NCBI RefSeq assembly: GCF_000308755.1
Contig: NZ_BAGF01000040.1
Span: 186,001-250,000, forward strand
DNA length: 64,000 nucleotides
Source: Nocardia pneumoniae NBRC 100136
Lineage (GTDB): Bacteria > Actinomycetota > Actinomycetes > Mycobacteriales > Mycobacteriaceae
Direction of reading: 5' to 3'
How positions within the stretch are numbered: the first letter of the stretch is position 1; each line of letters starts with the position of its first letter. The notes under the pieces are model-generated. The model searched no databases, was not told the origin of the DNA, and saw only the letters and a program-made list of their open reading frames with translations. Position numbers and translations under genes: made by a program. Shown here in pieces: positions 1 through 8,531 of the stretch.

Positions 1-1460
1 TCCTCACCGCCGCCGCGGCGGTGGTGCCGGACACACCGATCGTCGTGCTGCGGGGCGGACGTTCCGAGGTGGGCCGCCGGACCGCGCACTCACACACCGG
101 GTCGATCGCGGGTTCGGACGCGGTCGCGACCGCCGTGCTGCGGCAAGCCGGCGTCGAATTGGTCGATCGGTCCGACGAACTCGCCGTCGTCGCCGGTGCG
201 CTGGCCACCTGTCGGCCGATCGAGTCCGGTCGCAAGGTCGCGATCCTCAGTGATGGCGGCGGCCACGCCACGCTGGCCGCCGACGCGCTGGCTGCCCGCG
301 GCGTCGAGCTGGCGAGGCTCGCGGCGCGGACCCAGCGGGAGCTCCGGGTTCTGCTGGGTGATGCTGCGGCAGTGGGCAATCCGGTCGATGTGGCAGGTGC
401 CACCGATGCGGATCCCGGGGTGTTCGCCGCGGCCGCCGAGGTGCTCATGCGCGATCCAGAAGTCGGCCTGGTGTTGATCATCGGTTTGTATGGCGGCTAC
501 CACCTCCGGTTCGATCCCGGCCTGCGTGAACGCGAGGACGCTACCGCCGAACGGTTGCTCGGCCTCACCGCCGAGCACAGCCTTCCACTACTGATCCAAA
601 GCTGTTACGCCGGTGCGGACATCGCCAACCACGATCGGCTGCGAGCGGGCGGAGTGCCCGTGCTCGCGTCGATCGACCACGCTGTGCGGGCGGTGGCGGC
701 GCTGGACCGCCGCGGGCGCGTGGTGTCCGGCGCCGACCGCGACGCGCTGCTGCGGCTTCCGCCGCCGGCGCCCGGGATCGAGGGCACCGGACTGCTCGGG
801 GAGCCGGCGGCTCGCCGCGTGCTCGCCGATGCCGGGATCGATACCGGCGCATGGACCTTCGCGCGGACCGTCGACGAGGTTGCCGCCGCCGTCGCCGGCT
901 ACGGGCGTCCCTGCGCTCTCAAAGTGGTGTCGCCGCAGGTGGTGCACAAGTCGGACGTCGGGGGTGTGCGACTGGACGTGGCGGCTGCCGATGCCGCCGA
1001 CGCGGCTCGCGCGATCATCGACTCGGTCACCGGCGCGGTGCCCGGCGCCCGGATCGACGGCCTGGTCGTTGCGCCCATGGCCGAGCCGGGAATCGAGTTG
1101 CTCGTCGGCGCCACCCGCGACCCCATCTTCGGCCCCGTGGTCGCCTTCGGCACTGGAGGGGTGCTGGTCGAGGCGCTGCGCGACGTCACGTTCCGCGCTG
1201 CCCCGTGCACCGAGCGGGAGGCCGGGGAAATGATCGGTGAAACGGTCGCGGCGCGTTTGCTCGACGGCTACCGCACCCTGCCCGCGGTGGATCGGCACGA
1301 GCTCTCCCGATTCCTGGTCCGCCTGGGTGACTTCGTCGCGGCGCACCCGGAGATAGTAGAACTCGATCTCAACCCGGTCATCGCGACCGGATCGCACATC
1401 GTCCCGGTCGATGTTCGAATAGTCCTGTCCGACAGTCCTTCTGGAGACCATTGTGGATGA
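1..1460 (+). CDS. Acyl-CoA synthetase (ADP-forming) family, 5' end outside window
   Basis: C-terminal part of an acetate-CoA-ligase (NDP-forming) type enzyme, which makes acyl-CoA from acid, CoA and ATP through a phosphohistidine intermediate. The frame is open from the first bases, so the true start lies upstream. The visible part starts in the second CoA-ligase (flavodoxin-like) domain, with the catalytic-His loop S-H-T-G shortly after the first in-frame GTG at 21. A linker follows, then an ATP-grasp subdomain from about visible residue 255 (ALKVVSPQVVHKSDVGGV, then ELLVGATRDPIFGPVV and ELDLNPV near the end). Its stop overlaps the start of the enoyl-CoA hydratase by 8 bases, so the two are co-translated and probably act on the same acid. 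The substrate cannot be read from sequence. Confidence 0.88.
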   Translation, partial: LTAAAAVVPDTPIVVLRGGRSEVGRRTAHSHTGSIAGSDAVATAVLRQAGVELVDRSDELAVVAGALATCRPIESGRKVAILSDGGGHATLAADALAARGVELARLAARTQRELRVLLGDAAAVGNPVDVAGATDADPGVFAAAAEVLMRDPEVGLVLIIGLYGGYHLRFDPGLREREDATAERLLGLTAEHSLPLLIQSCYAGADIANHDRLRAGGVPVLASIDHAVRAVAALDRRGRVVSGADRDALLRLPPPAPGIEGTGLLGEPAARRVLADAGIDTGAWTFARTVDEVAAAVAGYGRPCALKVVSPQVVHKSDVGGVRLDVAAADAADAARAIIDSVTGAVPGARIDGLVVAPMAEPGIELLVGATRDPIFGPVVAFGTGGVLVEALRDVTFRAAPCTEREAGEMIGETVAARLLDGYRTLPAVDRHELSRFLVRLGDFVAAHPEIVELDLNPVIATGSHIVPVDVRIVLSDSPSGDHCG

Positions 1461-2274
1461 ACCCCTGATGATCGGTCGCGTCGGCGACGTGGTGACCTGG
1501 ACGCTGAACGATCCCGCGGCCCGCAATCCGATATCGGAGGAGGACACGATCGCCGCCCTCGAGGCGGCGGTGACGGCGGCCAATCGTGATCACAGCGTCC
1601 GGGTGGCGATCCTCACCGGCGCCGGTTCCGCGTTCTCCGCCGGCGGCAACATCAAGCAGATGCGCGATCGATCGGGGATGTTCGGGGGAGATCCGGCACA
1701 GCTGCGACAAGGTTATCGGCATGGTATTCAGCGCATTCCGAAGGCGCTGTATCACTGTGAGGTGCCCACCATCGCCGCGGTGAACGGCCCGGCTGTCGGT
1801 GCGGGCTGCGACCTGGCGTTGCTGTGCGATCTGCGCATCGCGTCCAGCAGCGCGCTGTTCGCCGAGAGCTTCGTCAAGGTCGGTCTCGTCGCCGGCGACG
1901 GTGGGAGTTGGCTGCTGCCGCGCGCCATAGGAATGGCGCGAGCGTGTGAGATGGCGTTCACCGGGGAGGCGATCGATGCGGCCACCGCTCTGGAATGGGG
2001 TCTGGTCTCGCAAGTCGTCGAGCCCGGCGACCTGCTCGACGCCGCACATCGGCTGGCCGCTCGGATCTGTGCCAATCCGCCGCACGTGCTGCGCATGACC
2101 AAGCGGCTGCTGCGCGAGGGGCAGCACCAGAGCCTGGAGAGCCAGCTCGAGCTGGCGGCGGCGATGCAGGCCGCCGCGCACCACACCCTGGACCACCACG
2201 AGGCCCTGGCAGCGGTACTCGCCCGCCGCACACCCAGCTCTGCCACGGAACGAGCCGATTACCGCGATCGCTGA
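1453..2274 (+). CDS. Enoyl-CoA hydratase/isomerase (crotonase) family
   Basis: 273 residues, the usual crotonase length, with a GTG start. The oxyanion-hole segments are visible: FSAGGNIKQM near residue 57 (the A-G-G-N-I-K loop that polarises the thioester) and NGPAVGAGCDLALLCDLRIAS near 112-132. The C-terminal helical region with M-T-K-R-L-L is typical. It hydrates or isomerises an unsaturated acyl-CoA in beta-oxidation. It overlaps the upstream acyl-CoA synthetase by 8 bases, so a two-step activation-plus-hydration unit is likely. The glutamate pair of classical hydratases cannot be placed with certainty, so another crotonase-fold reaction is possible. Confidence 0.9.
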   Translation: MDEPLMIGRVGDVVTWTLNDPAARNPISEEDTIAALEAAVTAANRDHSVRVAILTGAGSAFSAGGNIKQMRDRSGMFGGDPAQLRQGYRHGIQRIPKALYHCEVPTIAAVNGPAVGAGCDLALLCDLRIASSSALFAESFVKVGLVAGDGGSWLLPRAIGMARACEMAFTGEAIDAATALEWGLVSQVVEPGDLLDAAHRLAARICANPPHVLRMTKRLLREGQHQSLESQLELAAAMQAAAHHTLDHHEALAAVLARRTPSSATERADYRDR

Positions 2275-2333
2275 ACCCCTGGGCAGCGCGGCGGCGGGGA
2301 TGTCTCCGTCTGCACCAACGCGCGGCCTCCGGA

Positions 2334-3554
2334 TCAGGTGGTGCGGTATGTGCGGGCGACCAAGGCCGAGCGCAGATACCACAGGCCCGACGGTTGTGTC
2401 GGATCGAAACCGGTGAGCTGCCCGATTCGCTTGAGCCGGTAGTCCACGGTGTTGGTGTGCACGTGCAGCACGCGGGCGGTGCGCTGCCGGTTGAGGTTGT
2501 TGGCGATGTGCCGTTGCAGCGTCTCCAGCAGTTCGGGGTGCGCGTCCAGCGGATCCAGCAGGGAGCCAAGATATTCGCGGCCGGGCCCCGGCCGGGTCAG
2601 CTGGTATTCCAGCGCCAGCTCGTCGAAGCGGTAGAGCCCGGCCACCGCCTGCAACCGCTGCACCATGTCGAGCAGTTCGTGCGCCTGGTCGGCGGCGGTG
2701 GGGATCTGCGCCGGGGTGGCCTCGACCATGGTCGCGGTGATCCCCACCTGCGCGGCGTGCGAGAGCTGGGTGACCAGCGCGTCCAGCTCCTCGTTGGCGA
2801 GGTGTCCGGTCGGGATCAGCACGGTGCCGCCGTCCACGCTCAGCAGCGAGAGCGCGACCTCCCCGCACCGGGTGGCCAGCTCGGCCTGGACCCGGCGCAG
2901 TTTCCTGCGCGCCACCACCTTGCCGTCCACCATGGGGTTGCGTTCCTCGCGGTGCGGCGGAATCGCCACGGCCAGCACGGCATACGAGGACGCGATGGCG
3001 ATGCCGCATTCGCGCGCCATGGTGGAGGTGCTGTGCCCGCCCAGCAACGCCGAGGTCAGGGTGTGCACCGCTGTGTGGTGCTCGCTGACGACTGCCCGCA
3101 GCTCGCGGACGTAGGCCATGGAGACCGCCGAGTTGATCATGTCGAGCATCTCGACGACCATTTTCGCGCCGTCGACGAGGTTGTCGTAGTCCTTGATGGA
3201 CGCGTTGGACACCACCAGATCGAGACCCATCTTGAAGCCCTCGTGGATCGAGTGGTGGATGGTGTCGATCGGCACGCCCTCGCGCGCCCACCCGGCCGCG
3301 GCGTCCCCGAGCCGCTGGAGCTTCTCCGGGAGGCCCTGCCCGTCCAGCATGCTCACCGCCAACTCCAGGCAGACCCGGGTGATGGTGGTGACGTCGCCGG
3401 AGATGGCGTCGCCCGGCAGAGTGCCGCACGGGATGACGTTCTCGACGAAGTGACCGACCATCTGACGCGATAGCCCGCGGACGTCTTTCAAAGGGGACGA
3501 CATCGGCTTCCCCGACAGAGTAAGACTCGGCCGGGCCGAACTGTCGACGGACAT
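2334..3554 (-). CDS. PucR-family helix-turn-helix regulator
   Basis: About 406 residues. The last 60 contain the PucR C-terminal helix-turn-helix (T-A-R-V-L-H-V-H-T-N-T-V-D-Y-R-L-K-R-I), which ends with the usual L-R-S-A-L tail. The middle is a GGDEF-like PucR sensor region and the N-terminus is helical. The ATG at 3554 is chosen because a strong GGAAGGGAG ribosome site precedes it. An in-frame ATG at 3596 lacks one. PucR proteins are usually activators of nearby catabolic genes, so the convergent synthetase/hydratase pair and the divergent AraC gene are candidate targets. A perfect palindrome lies in the divergent spacer. Confidence 0.88.
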   Translation of the reverse strand: MSVDSSARPSLTLSGKPMSSPLKDVRGLSRQMVGHFVENVIPCGTLPGDAISGDVTTITRVCLELAVSMLDGQGLPEKLQRLGDAAAGWAREGVPIDTIHHSIHEGFKMGLDLVVSNASIKDYDNLVDGAKMVVEMLDMINSAVSMAYVRELRAVVSEHHTAVHTLTSALLGGHSTSTMARECGIAIASSYAVLAVAIPPHREERNPMVDGKVVARRKLRRVQAELATRCGEVALSLLSVDGGTVLIPTGHLANEELDALVTQLSHAAQVGITATMVEATPAQIPTAADQAHELLDMVQRLQAVAGLYRFDELALEYQLTRPGPGREYLGSLLDPLDAHPELLETLQRHIANNLNRQRTARVLHVHTNTVDYRLKRIGQLTGFDPTQPSGLWYLRSALVARTYRTT

Positions 3555-3668
3555 TGGCGACTCCCTTCCGTCCACCTTGGTGTACAGCGCATTCACACTA
3601 ATTGGTCGATCTCCTTCGCGGACTGGATCCGCGGGTTCTGTGAGAGCACGGGAGACCGGCCGACGCGT

Positions 3669-3688
3669 CGCTGTGAACGGTCACAGCG
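3669..3688. promoter_or_regulatory. Palindrome in PucR/AraC divergent spacer, candidate operator
   Basis: CGCTGTGA-ACGG-TCACAGCG has perfect 8-base arms around a 4-base spacer, roughly midway between the divergent PucR and AraC genes. Either regulator could bind it. The TGTGA/TCACA arms also resemble a CRP-type site. Confidence 0.45.
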
Positions 3689-3747
3689 GGTCGGCGCACT
3701 GCTGGTCGTCGATGCGACGAGCGCCTGTGAGAGGCGAGCAAACCGTA

Positions 3748-3776
3748 TTGTGATCTATTGTGGGGATGGATAATAG
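3748..3776 (+). promoter_or_regulatory. Probable promoter of the AraC-type gene
   Basis: A TTGTGA hexamer at 3748-3753 is followed by GGATAATAG. The -10 can be read as GATAAT at 3769 (15-base spacer) or TAATAG at 3771 (17-base spacer). The region is clearly AT-richer than its surroundings and lies 35-40 bases upstream of the ATG at 3811. The 7-base direct repeat TATTGTG occurs twice across the -35. Confidence 0.45.
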
Positions 3777-3810
3777 GGCATCGGTGAACCGACGGCGATA
3801 GGTTGTCACC

Positions 3811-4773
3811 ATGAAGTGCTATGGCGTGACCGCGAGCGATTCCAAGTCGTGGACCACGATCGCCAACAGCTTTGTCCCGATGGACTATCAGTACGGCGAT
3901 CCAGAACGGTGGTATTCGGGCCTGACGGTTCAGGAATCGGCGGTCTACCGGTTGTTACGCTGGGAGCAGCGGGGAACCAGCACGTCCTACCGCACGCGGA
4001 CGAACATCCGCCATCAGCCGTGCGACGACTTCTACTGGGTCGTCGTTCCCGAACGGGGCGTGTACTCGGTTCGGTACCGCGATGTGGAGACGCGGGCGCA
4101 TTCCGGTCAAGCCACGGTGACCGCGCTGGACGACCTGTGTCAACTCCACATTCCGCTGTTGTCCGCGTACGCGTTTCAGGTTCCGCGCGCGGAACTGGAT
4201 CATCGCGCGGGAACCATTGGGCGGAGCATGACGATCGACCTGAACTCCGGCCTCGGCCGCGTCGCGCAGGCCATGATCCGCAGCACCCACACCGAACAGG
4301 AGAACCTGTCCGATCGCGAGTTCAACGCGGTCTGCGATCGCATCGCCGAGCTGCTGTGCCTGATCTCGGTCGGGGACACCAATCCGCAGCGGGCCCATCA
4401 CGCCCAGATCGCCGCGCAGATCAGGCAGTACGTGCGCGCCAACGTCGGGCGAGGTGACGTGCGGCTGCCCGCCGTCGCGCACGCACTGGGCTGGTCGCCC
4501 CGGCAGCTGCGGTCGGTGCTGCAGCAAATCGGCACCACCTACCGCGACGTGCGGCGGGACGAGGCACTGCGGGCCGCACGCGATTTGCTGGAGGATCCGG
4601 CGCGCGAGGAAGTGCCCATCCAGGAACTGGCGGTCCGCGCCGGTTTCACGCCCGCGTGGTTCTCCTCGGCGTTCAAGGCGCGCTTCGGTGAGACGCCACG
4701 GGATTTCCGGCGACGCAGGCTGGCGGAACTGGCCGAACCCAGCGGCGAGCGCAGGCCGATGGTCACGCGCTGA
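3811..4773 (+). CDS. AraC-family transcriptional regulator
   Basis: 320 residues: an N-terminal AraC-binding-like (cupin) sensor region of about 190 residues and a C-terminal double helix-turn-helix (about 205-305). The second HTH carries the family signature I-Q-E-L-A-V-R-A-G-F-T-P-A-W-F-S-S-A-F-K followed by F-G-E-T-P-R-D-F-R. It is divergent from the PucR gene. Its 3' end overlaps the convergent sigma-factor gene by 11 bases, so the two transcripts would be antisense at their ends. The ligand and targets are unknown. Confidence 0.9.
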   Translation: MKCYGVTASDSKSWTTIANSFVPMDYQYGDPERWYSGLTVQESAVYRLLRWEQRGTSTSYRTRTNIRHQPCDDFYWVVVPERGVYSVRYRDVETRAHSGQATVTALDDLCQLHIPLLSAYAFQVPRAELDHRAGTIGRSMTIDLNSGLGRVAQAMIRSTHTEQENLSDREFNAVCDRIAELLCLISVGDTNPQRAHHAQIAAQIRQYVRANVGRGDVRLPAVAHALGWSPRQLRSVLQQIGTTYRDVRRDEALRAARDLLEDPAREEVPIQELAVRAGFTPAWFSSAFKARFGETPRDFRRRRLAELAEPSGERRPMVTR

Positions 4774-5650
4774 TCGCGCGAGAGTCGGGCAGCAGGCTGA
4801 TCGTCAGCTGCCGCAGCCGGGCGGGATCGGCGATCACCTCGTAGGCGGCGACGCGGTCGCCGCGCACGACGACCGTCAACGCCAGCAGGAGTCGGCCGTG
4901 CGGCGCGACCAGGATGCCCACGCCGCCGTCGACCAATGCGGGCATCGCCAGCCGCGAGCGGCGGCGCAGCAGCACGGTTTCCCTGGCGACCGCCGCCGCG
5001 CCGCGCACCGTCGTCGGCACACCGGCCGGGAGCGCGGCCGGGTCCGCGGTCCGGACCACGTCCGGCGCGAGAACAGCCAGGAGTCTGTCGAGATCGCCGC
5101 CGCGCGCCGCGTCGAGAAACGCCTCGACGACGTGCCGCTGCGCGGCGAGATCGACCGGGGCCGCGGCGTCACCGCGCACGCGTTGCCGGGCGCGACTGGC
5201 GAGCTTCTTGGCGGTCGTCGTCGTGCGGCCGACGATCGGCCCGATCCGGTCGAACGGCACCGCGAACAGATCGTGCAGGACGAACGCGACTCGCTCGTCG
5301 GGGCCGAGCCGGTCCAGCACCACCAGCAGCGCGCGTCCGACCGAGTCGATGAGCACCGCTTCGCGCTCCGGTTCGTTGTCGTCGTCCGCGAGCCGGTCCA
5401 CGTGGTCGAGCGGTTCTTCGCGCCGCGCCGCGCGGCCGCGCAATATGTCCAGGCAGATCCGGGACACGACCGTGGTGAGCCAGCCCGGGAGGTTCCGCAC
5501 GTCCGCCACGTCGTGGCGGGCCAGCCGCAGCCACGCCTCCTGCACCGCGTCGTCGGCTTCGGTCGGCGAGCCGAGCATCCGGTAGGCGACCGCGTGCAGG
5601 TGGTCGCGCTGCGTCTGGAACTCCCGCGTCAGCACGTCATCGGTGGGCAT
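4763..5650 (-). CDS. ECF41-type sigma factor with SnoaL-like C-terminal domain (SigJ-like)
   Basis: 295 residues, far longer than a minimal ECF sigma. Sigma region 2 is near residues 10-75 (REFQTQRDHLHAVAYRMLGS, DDAVQEAWLRL), region 4 near 115-165 (LGPDERVAFVLHDLF), and a SnoaL/NTF2-like C-terminal domain at about 175-295 ends with A-D-P-A-R-L in place of the family's N-P-D-K-L. In the ECF41 group this C-terminal domain acts as a built-in regulator instead of a separate anti-sigma factor. No anti-sigma gene is adjacent. The gene is divergent from a DoxX protein, and its own upstream region carries an ECF41-like promoter, suggesting autoregulation. Confidence 0.9.
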   Translation of the reverse strand: MPTDDVLTREFQTQRDHLHAVAYRMLGSPTEADDAVQEAWLRLARHDVADVRNLPGWLTTVVSRICLDILRGRAARREEPLDHVDRLADDDNEPEREAVLIDSVGRALLVVLDRLGPDERVAFVLHDLFAVPFDRIGPIVGRTTTTAKKLASRARQRVRGDAAAPVDLAAQRHVVEAFLDAARGGDLDRLLAVLAPDVVRTADPAALPAGVPTTVRGAAAVARETVLLRRRSRLAMPALVDGGVGILVAPHGRLLLALTVVVRGDRVAAYEVIADPARLRQLTISLLPDSRAISA

Positions 5651-5673
5651 CCGTCACCTTTCAGCTCAGCCGC

Positions 5674-5712
5674 CCGTCATCGAGATGACGGATTCGACAG
5701 CGCCCAGGTGAC
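5674..5712 (-). promoter_or_regulatory. ECF41-like promoter with overlapping palindrome
   Basis: Read on the minus strand, GTCACC (5712-5707), a 16-base spacer and CGTC (5690-5687) match the known ECF41 promoter pattern (TGTCACA, then CGTC). The predicted start is about 30 bases upstream of the sigma-factor ATG. The -10 lies inside a perfect palindrome, CCGTCATC-GA-GATGACGG (5674-5691), which could be a repressor site or a coincidence of the motif. Confidence 0.55.
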
Positions 5713-5783
5713 CGTGGTGCGGCGTCACCTTGCCGCCGTTCCACCGCACAGACGGGCGCGACCAGGACAGAAGGGTATTTCGT

Positions 5784-6131
5784 ATGGCCATCGCCTATGT
5801 CGTCGCCACGGTGCTCGCGGCTGCGGCCGCGTTGCTCGCCGCGGGCATCGACGTCGTCCGCGCCGAGTGGGTTCGCACGAACATGAAAGCGTACGGGGTT
5901 CCCGAGTCGTGGCTCGCGCCGCTGGCGGTCATCAAGGCGGTCGGCGGCGCCGGGCTGCTGGTCGGTCTCGCGGTGCCGCCGATCGGCGTGGCCGCGGCCG
6001 CCGGGCTGGTCGTCTACTTCCTCGGCGCGGTGCTGACCGTGATCCGGGCGCGCTGGTACACGCACATCGGATACCCGCTGCCCTACCTCGTGTCGGCGGC
6101 TGCTTCGCTGGCGCTGTCCATCGCGTCGTAA
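5784..6131 (+). CDS. DoxX-family membrane protein
   Basis: 115 residues with four hydrophobic segments (near 3-22, 43-63, 66-85 and 95-112), the size and topology of DoxX/DoxD-like small membrane proteins. The ATG at 5784 has an AGAAGG ribosome site nine bases upstream. A longer reading from 5730 adds a non-hydrophobic, unsupported N-terminus. It is divergent from the ECF41 sigma factor. ECF41 genes are usually paired with redox-type target genes, and DoxX proteins are known partners, so this is the likely target. The biochemical role is not established for this family branch. Confidence 0.82.
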   Translation: MAIAYVVATVLAAAAALLAAGIDVVRAEWVRTNMKAYGVPESWLAPLAVIKAVGGAGLLVGLAVPPIGVAAAAGLVVYFLGAVLTVIRARWYTHIGYPLPYLVSAAASLALSIAS

Positions 6132-6231
6132 GCCGGTCGGGGAACGCGCCAGGCGAGATTCAGTCGTCGGTGCGGCACTGCCCCCGAACCCAGTCGCGCC
6201 TTCGTACGCACCGGAAGGTACCGGCCCGAAG

Positions 6232-7818
6232 CTATCCGGCGAGGATGAACTCGGCCGCCTGCTCGCCGATGAACACCGTGGGCGCGTGCGTGTGGCCGCG
6301 GATGATCAGCGGCATCACCGAGGCGTCGGCGACCCGGAGTCCTTGCACGCCACGCACTTCCAGCCGTGGCGTGACGACGCTGGCGGAGTCGGCGCCCATC
6401 CGGCAGGTGCCCACCGGGTGGTAGAGCGTGTGCGAGTAGGAGTTGAGCGTCAGCTCCAGCACGGCTTCCGGTTCGGCGGGCGCCTGCGGCGGGTAGATCA
6501 GTGGGCCGAGCACCGCCTTCATCGACGGCTCGGCGGCGATGCGGGCGCACACGCGCAATCCGGCCATGAGGGCGGCGCGGTCGGCGCCCGCGCTGTCGGA
6601 CAGATAGCGGGGATCGATCACGGGCTTGGCGGACGGGTCCGCGGCCGACAGCGAGATCCGGCCTCGGCTCTGCGGGCGCAGCAGCACCGAAGCCAGGACC
6701 ACACCATGCTCGGTCGGGTCCTGAAGCCCTTCGTAGAAGAACGGCGCGGGCGCGAAGATCAGCTCCAGGTCGGGCAGCTCCAGATCCGGCTTGCTGCGCA
6801 CGAACCCGTATGCCTCGCCGACGTTCGAGGTGAGCATGCCGCGGTGCCGGATCAGGTAGTCCAGCAATTGGCGCGGCTTCTCGGCGCCGAACAGCGAATC
6901 ACCCGCCACGCTGTAGCCGAGCGCCGCGACCAGATGGTCCTGCAGATTCGCCCCCACCTCGGGCGCGTGGTGGCGCACCTCGATGCCGTAGCGAGCCAGC
7001 TCGTCACGGTCGCCGATGCCCGAGAGCATCAGCAGTTGCGGGGTGTTGATCGCGCCGCCGCACAGCACCACCTCGCGTCGCGCGGTCACCGTGTGCGTGG
7101 CGCCGCCTCGGCGGTATTCCACGCCGACAGCGCGCGTGCCGTCGAAGAGCACCCTCGTGGCAAGCGCTTCGCTGCGCACCGTGAGGTTCGGTCGGCGCAG
7201 GGCCGGTCGGAGGTACGCGTCGGCGGTGCTCCAGCGGCGACCCACGCGCTGGGTCACCATGGTCTGGCTGAACCCGTCCGGCTGCGGACGATTCGGCGGC
7301 TCGACGGCATAGCCCGCCTCTTCGACCGCGGCCAGATAGGCGGCGGTGAGCGCGCGTGGACTGCGCTGGCGGGAGACGTGCAGCGGACCCGCGGTGCCCT
7401 CGTCGGGATATTGGGCGTTCTCCACTCGTTCGATGCGGCGGAATTGCTCGACGGCCGCGGCGAAGCCCCACTCGTCACCGGCCAGCAGGGCCCATTCGTC
7501 GTAGTCCGCGCGGAACCCGCGGACCCACATCATGGCGTTCATCGAGGACGAGCCGCCGAACATCTTGCCGCGCGGCCAGTAGATCTCGCGGTTCTTCAGC
7601 TCCGGCTGGGGCTGCGTGAGATAGTCCCAATCCACCTCGGAGCGAAAGAGTTTCGCGAACCCGGCGGGGATGTGGGCGAATTTGTTCTTGTCCGGCGGAC
7701 CGGCCTCGAGCAGCGCCACCGTGGTGCCGGGATCGGCGCTGAGCCGATTGGCCACCACCGCGCCGGCCGATCCCGAGCCGACGACGACGTAGTCCGCGGA
7801 AAGCCCACCTGGTTGCAC
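6232..7818 (-). CDS. GMC-family FAD oxidoreductase (choline/alcohol dehydrogenase type)
   Basis: About 528 residues. The FAD-binding V-V-G-S-G-S-A-G is at the N-terminus with L-L-E-A-G-P about 20 residues later. The GMC signature [10 protein letters not shown] follows at about 85-95, with a C-terminal catalytic His region ([13 protein letters not shown] and G-H-T-H-A-P-T). It oxidises a primary alcohol to an aldehyde using FAD. The GTG at 7818 is preferred because GGAGAGGG precedes it. A GTG at 7839 is in frame but less well placed. It lies downstream of the TetR gene on the same strand, so its alcohol substrate probably feeds the aldehyde dehydrogenase of this cluster. Confidence 0.9.
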   Translation of the reverse strand: MQPGGLSADYVVVGSGSAGAVVANRLSADPGTTVALLEAGPPDKNKFAHIPAGFAKLFRSEVDWDYLTQPQPELKNREIYWPRGKMFGGSSSMNAMMWVRGFRADYDEWALLAGDEWGFAAAVEQFRRIERVENAQYPDEGTAGPLHVSRQRSPRALTAAYLAAVEEAGYAVEPPNRPQPDGFSQTMVTQRVGRRWSTADAYLRPALRRPNLTVRSEALATRVLFDGTRAVGVEYRRGGATHTVTARREVVLCGGAINTPQLLMLSGIGDRDELARYGIEVRHHAPEVGANLQDHLVAALGYSVAGDSLFGAEKPRQLLDYLIRHRGMLTSNVGEAYGFVRSKPDLELPDLELIFAPAPFFYEGLQDPTEHGVVLASVLLRPQSRGRISLSAADPSAKPVIDPRYLSDSAGADRAALMAGLRVCARIAAEPSMKAVLGPLIYPPQAPAEPEAVLELTLNSYSHTLYHPVGTCRMGADSASVVTPRLEVRGVQGLRVADASVMPLIIRGHTHAPTVFIGEQAAEFILAG

Positions 7819-7915
7819 TGTTCCCTCTCCGATCTGCACCGACTACGGCAAAGATACGAGCAAGTGTGCGCGGCGGGTTCGGTTTCGGCGAACCCGGATG
7901 AAGTCGCGGTCCACG

Positions 7916-8494
7916 CTAGCGCAGGATGAGTCGCGCGGAGACCTCGATCCGGTCGGCGATCTCGGAATACGAGCCATAGCCCATGCCTGCCCGCACCAGC
8001 GCGCCCGCGTAGAGCAACTCCAGCGATTCGACCACGTCCGGATCCGGATCCGGGCCGAGCGCGCGGATGATGCGCTTGCGGATCTCGGTCCCGATACGCC
8101 CGCGCAGGTGCTCCACGTCGGGGTCGCGGCCGAGCAGGGCGCTGGTGACCGCGCCGGAGAGCTCCTGCTCGTCGGCCACCAGCATGGCGATCGTGCGCAG
8201 CTCGGCGATCACCCGGATCTTCGGATCCGGGTCGTCGCTGACCGGTGAGGGGGAAGCGACCAGCCGCCGCCAGAAGATCTCCGCGACCAAGTGCTCCTTG
8301 GAGGAGAAGTAGGTGTACGCGGTGGCCGTCCCGACGCCGGCCGCGGCGGCGACCATCCGGATGGTCATGCCCGCGAAGCCTTCGCGCGCAAGCACTTCCA
8401 CCGCCGAGCGGGTCAGCTTGTCCACGGTGTCGGCCTGCTTGCCGGAGAGCCTGCGGCGGGTCGCCTCCAGCATGACGGAATCGGGTTCGGACAT
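7916..8494 (-). CDS. TetR-family repressor of the 6-18 kb catabolic block
   Basis: 192 residues with the TetR DNA-binding helices near 24-70 (V-D-K-L-T-R-S-A-V-E-V-L-A-R-E-G-F, then M-V-A-A-A-A-G-V-G-T-A-T-A-Y-T-Y-F). The C-terminal ligand domain is undiagnostic. The ATG lies directly at the edge of a GTGTCTGGATAC operator whose relatives sit at both promoters of the divergent 13.6-13.9 kb region. This makes it the likely shared repressor (inference). The -10 TAGTAT is placed so that transcription would begin at or next to the A of the ATG, i.e. a leaderless mRNA. Confidence 0.9.
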   Translation of the reverse strand: MSEPDSVMLEATRRRLSGKQADTVDKLTRSAVEVLAREGFAGMTIRMVAAAAGVGTATAYTYFSSKEHLVAEIFWRRLVASPSPVSDDPDPKIRVIAELRTIAMLVADEQELSGAVTSALLGRDPDVEHLRGRIGTEIRKRIIRALGPDPDPDVVESLELLYAGALVRAGMGYGSYSEIADRIEVSARLILR

Positions 8495-8531
8495 GTGTCT
8501 GGATACTACTAGGCCGGACCGAGTGGTTCAG
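8495..8531 (-). promoter_or_regulatory. TetR promoter and operator (leaderless)
   Basis: The operator GTGTCTGGATAC (8495-8506) abuts the TetR start codon. Read on the minus strand, -10 TAGTAT (8508-8503) and -35 CTGAAC (8531-8526) are 17 bases apart. The 19 bases 8491-8509 match the P450-side site on the opposite strand (13835-13817) at 18 positions. Confidence 0.6.

Noticed and set aside
1378..3429. Long minus-strand ORF (683 codons) across the synthetase end, hydratase and PucR genes
   Set aside because: Arg/His/Gly-rich translation with no family features; it is antisense or out of frame to three well-supported genes.
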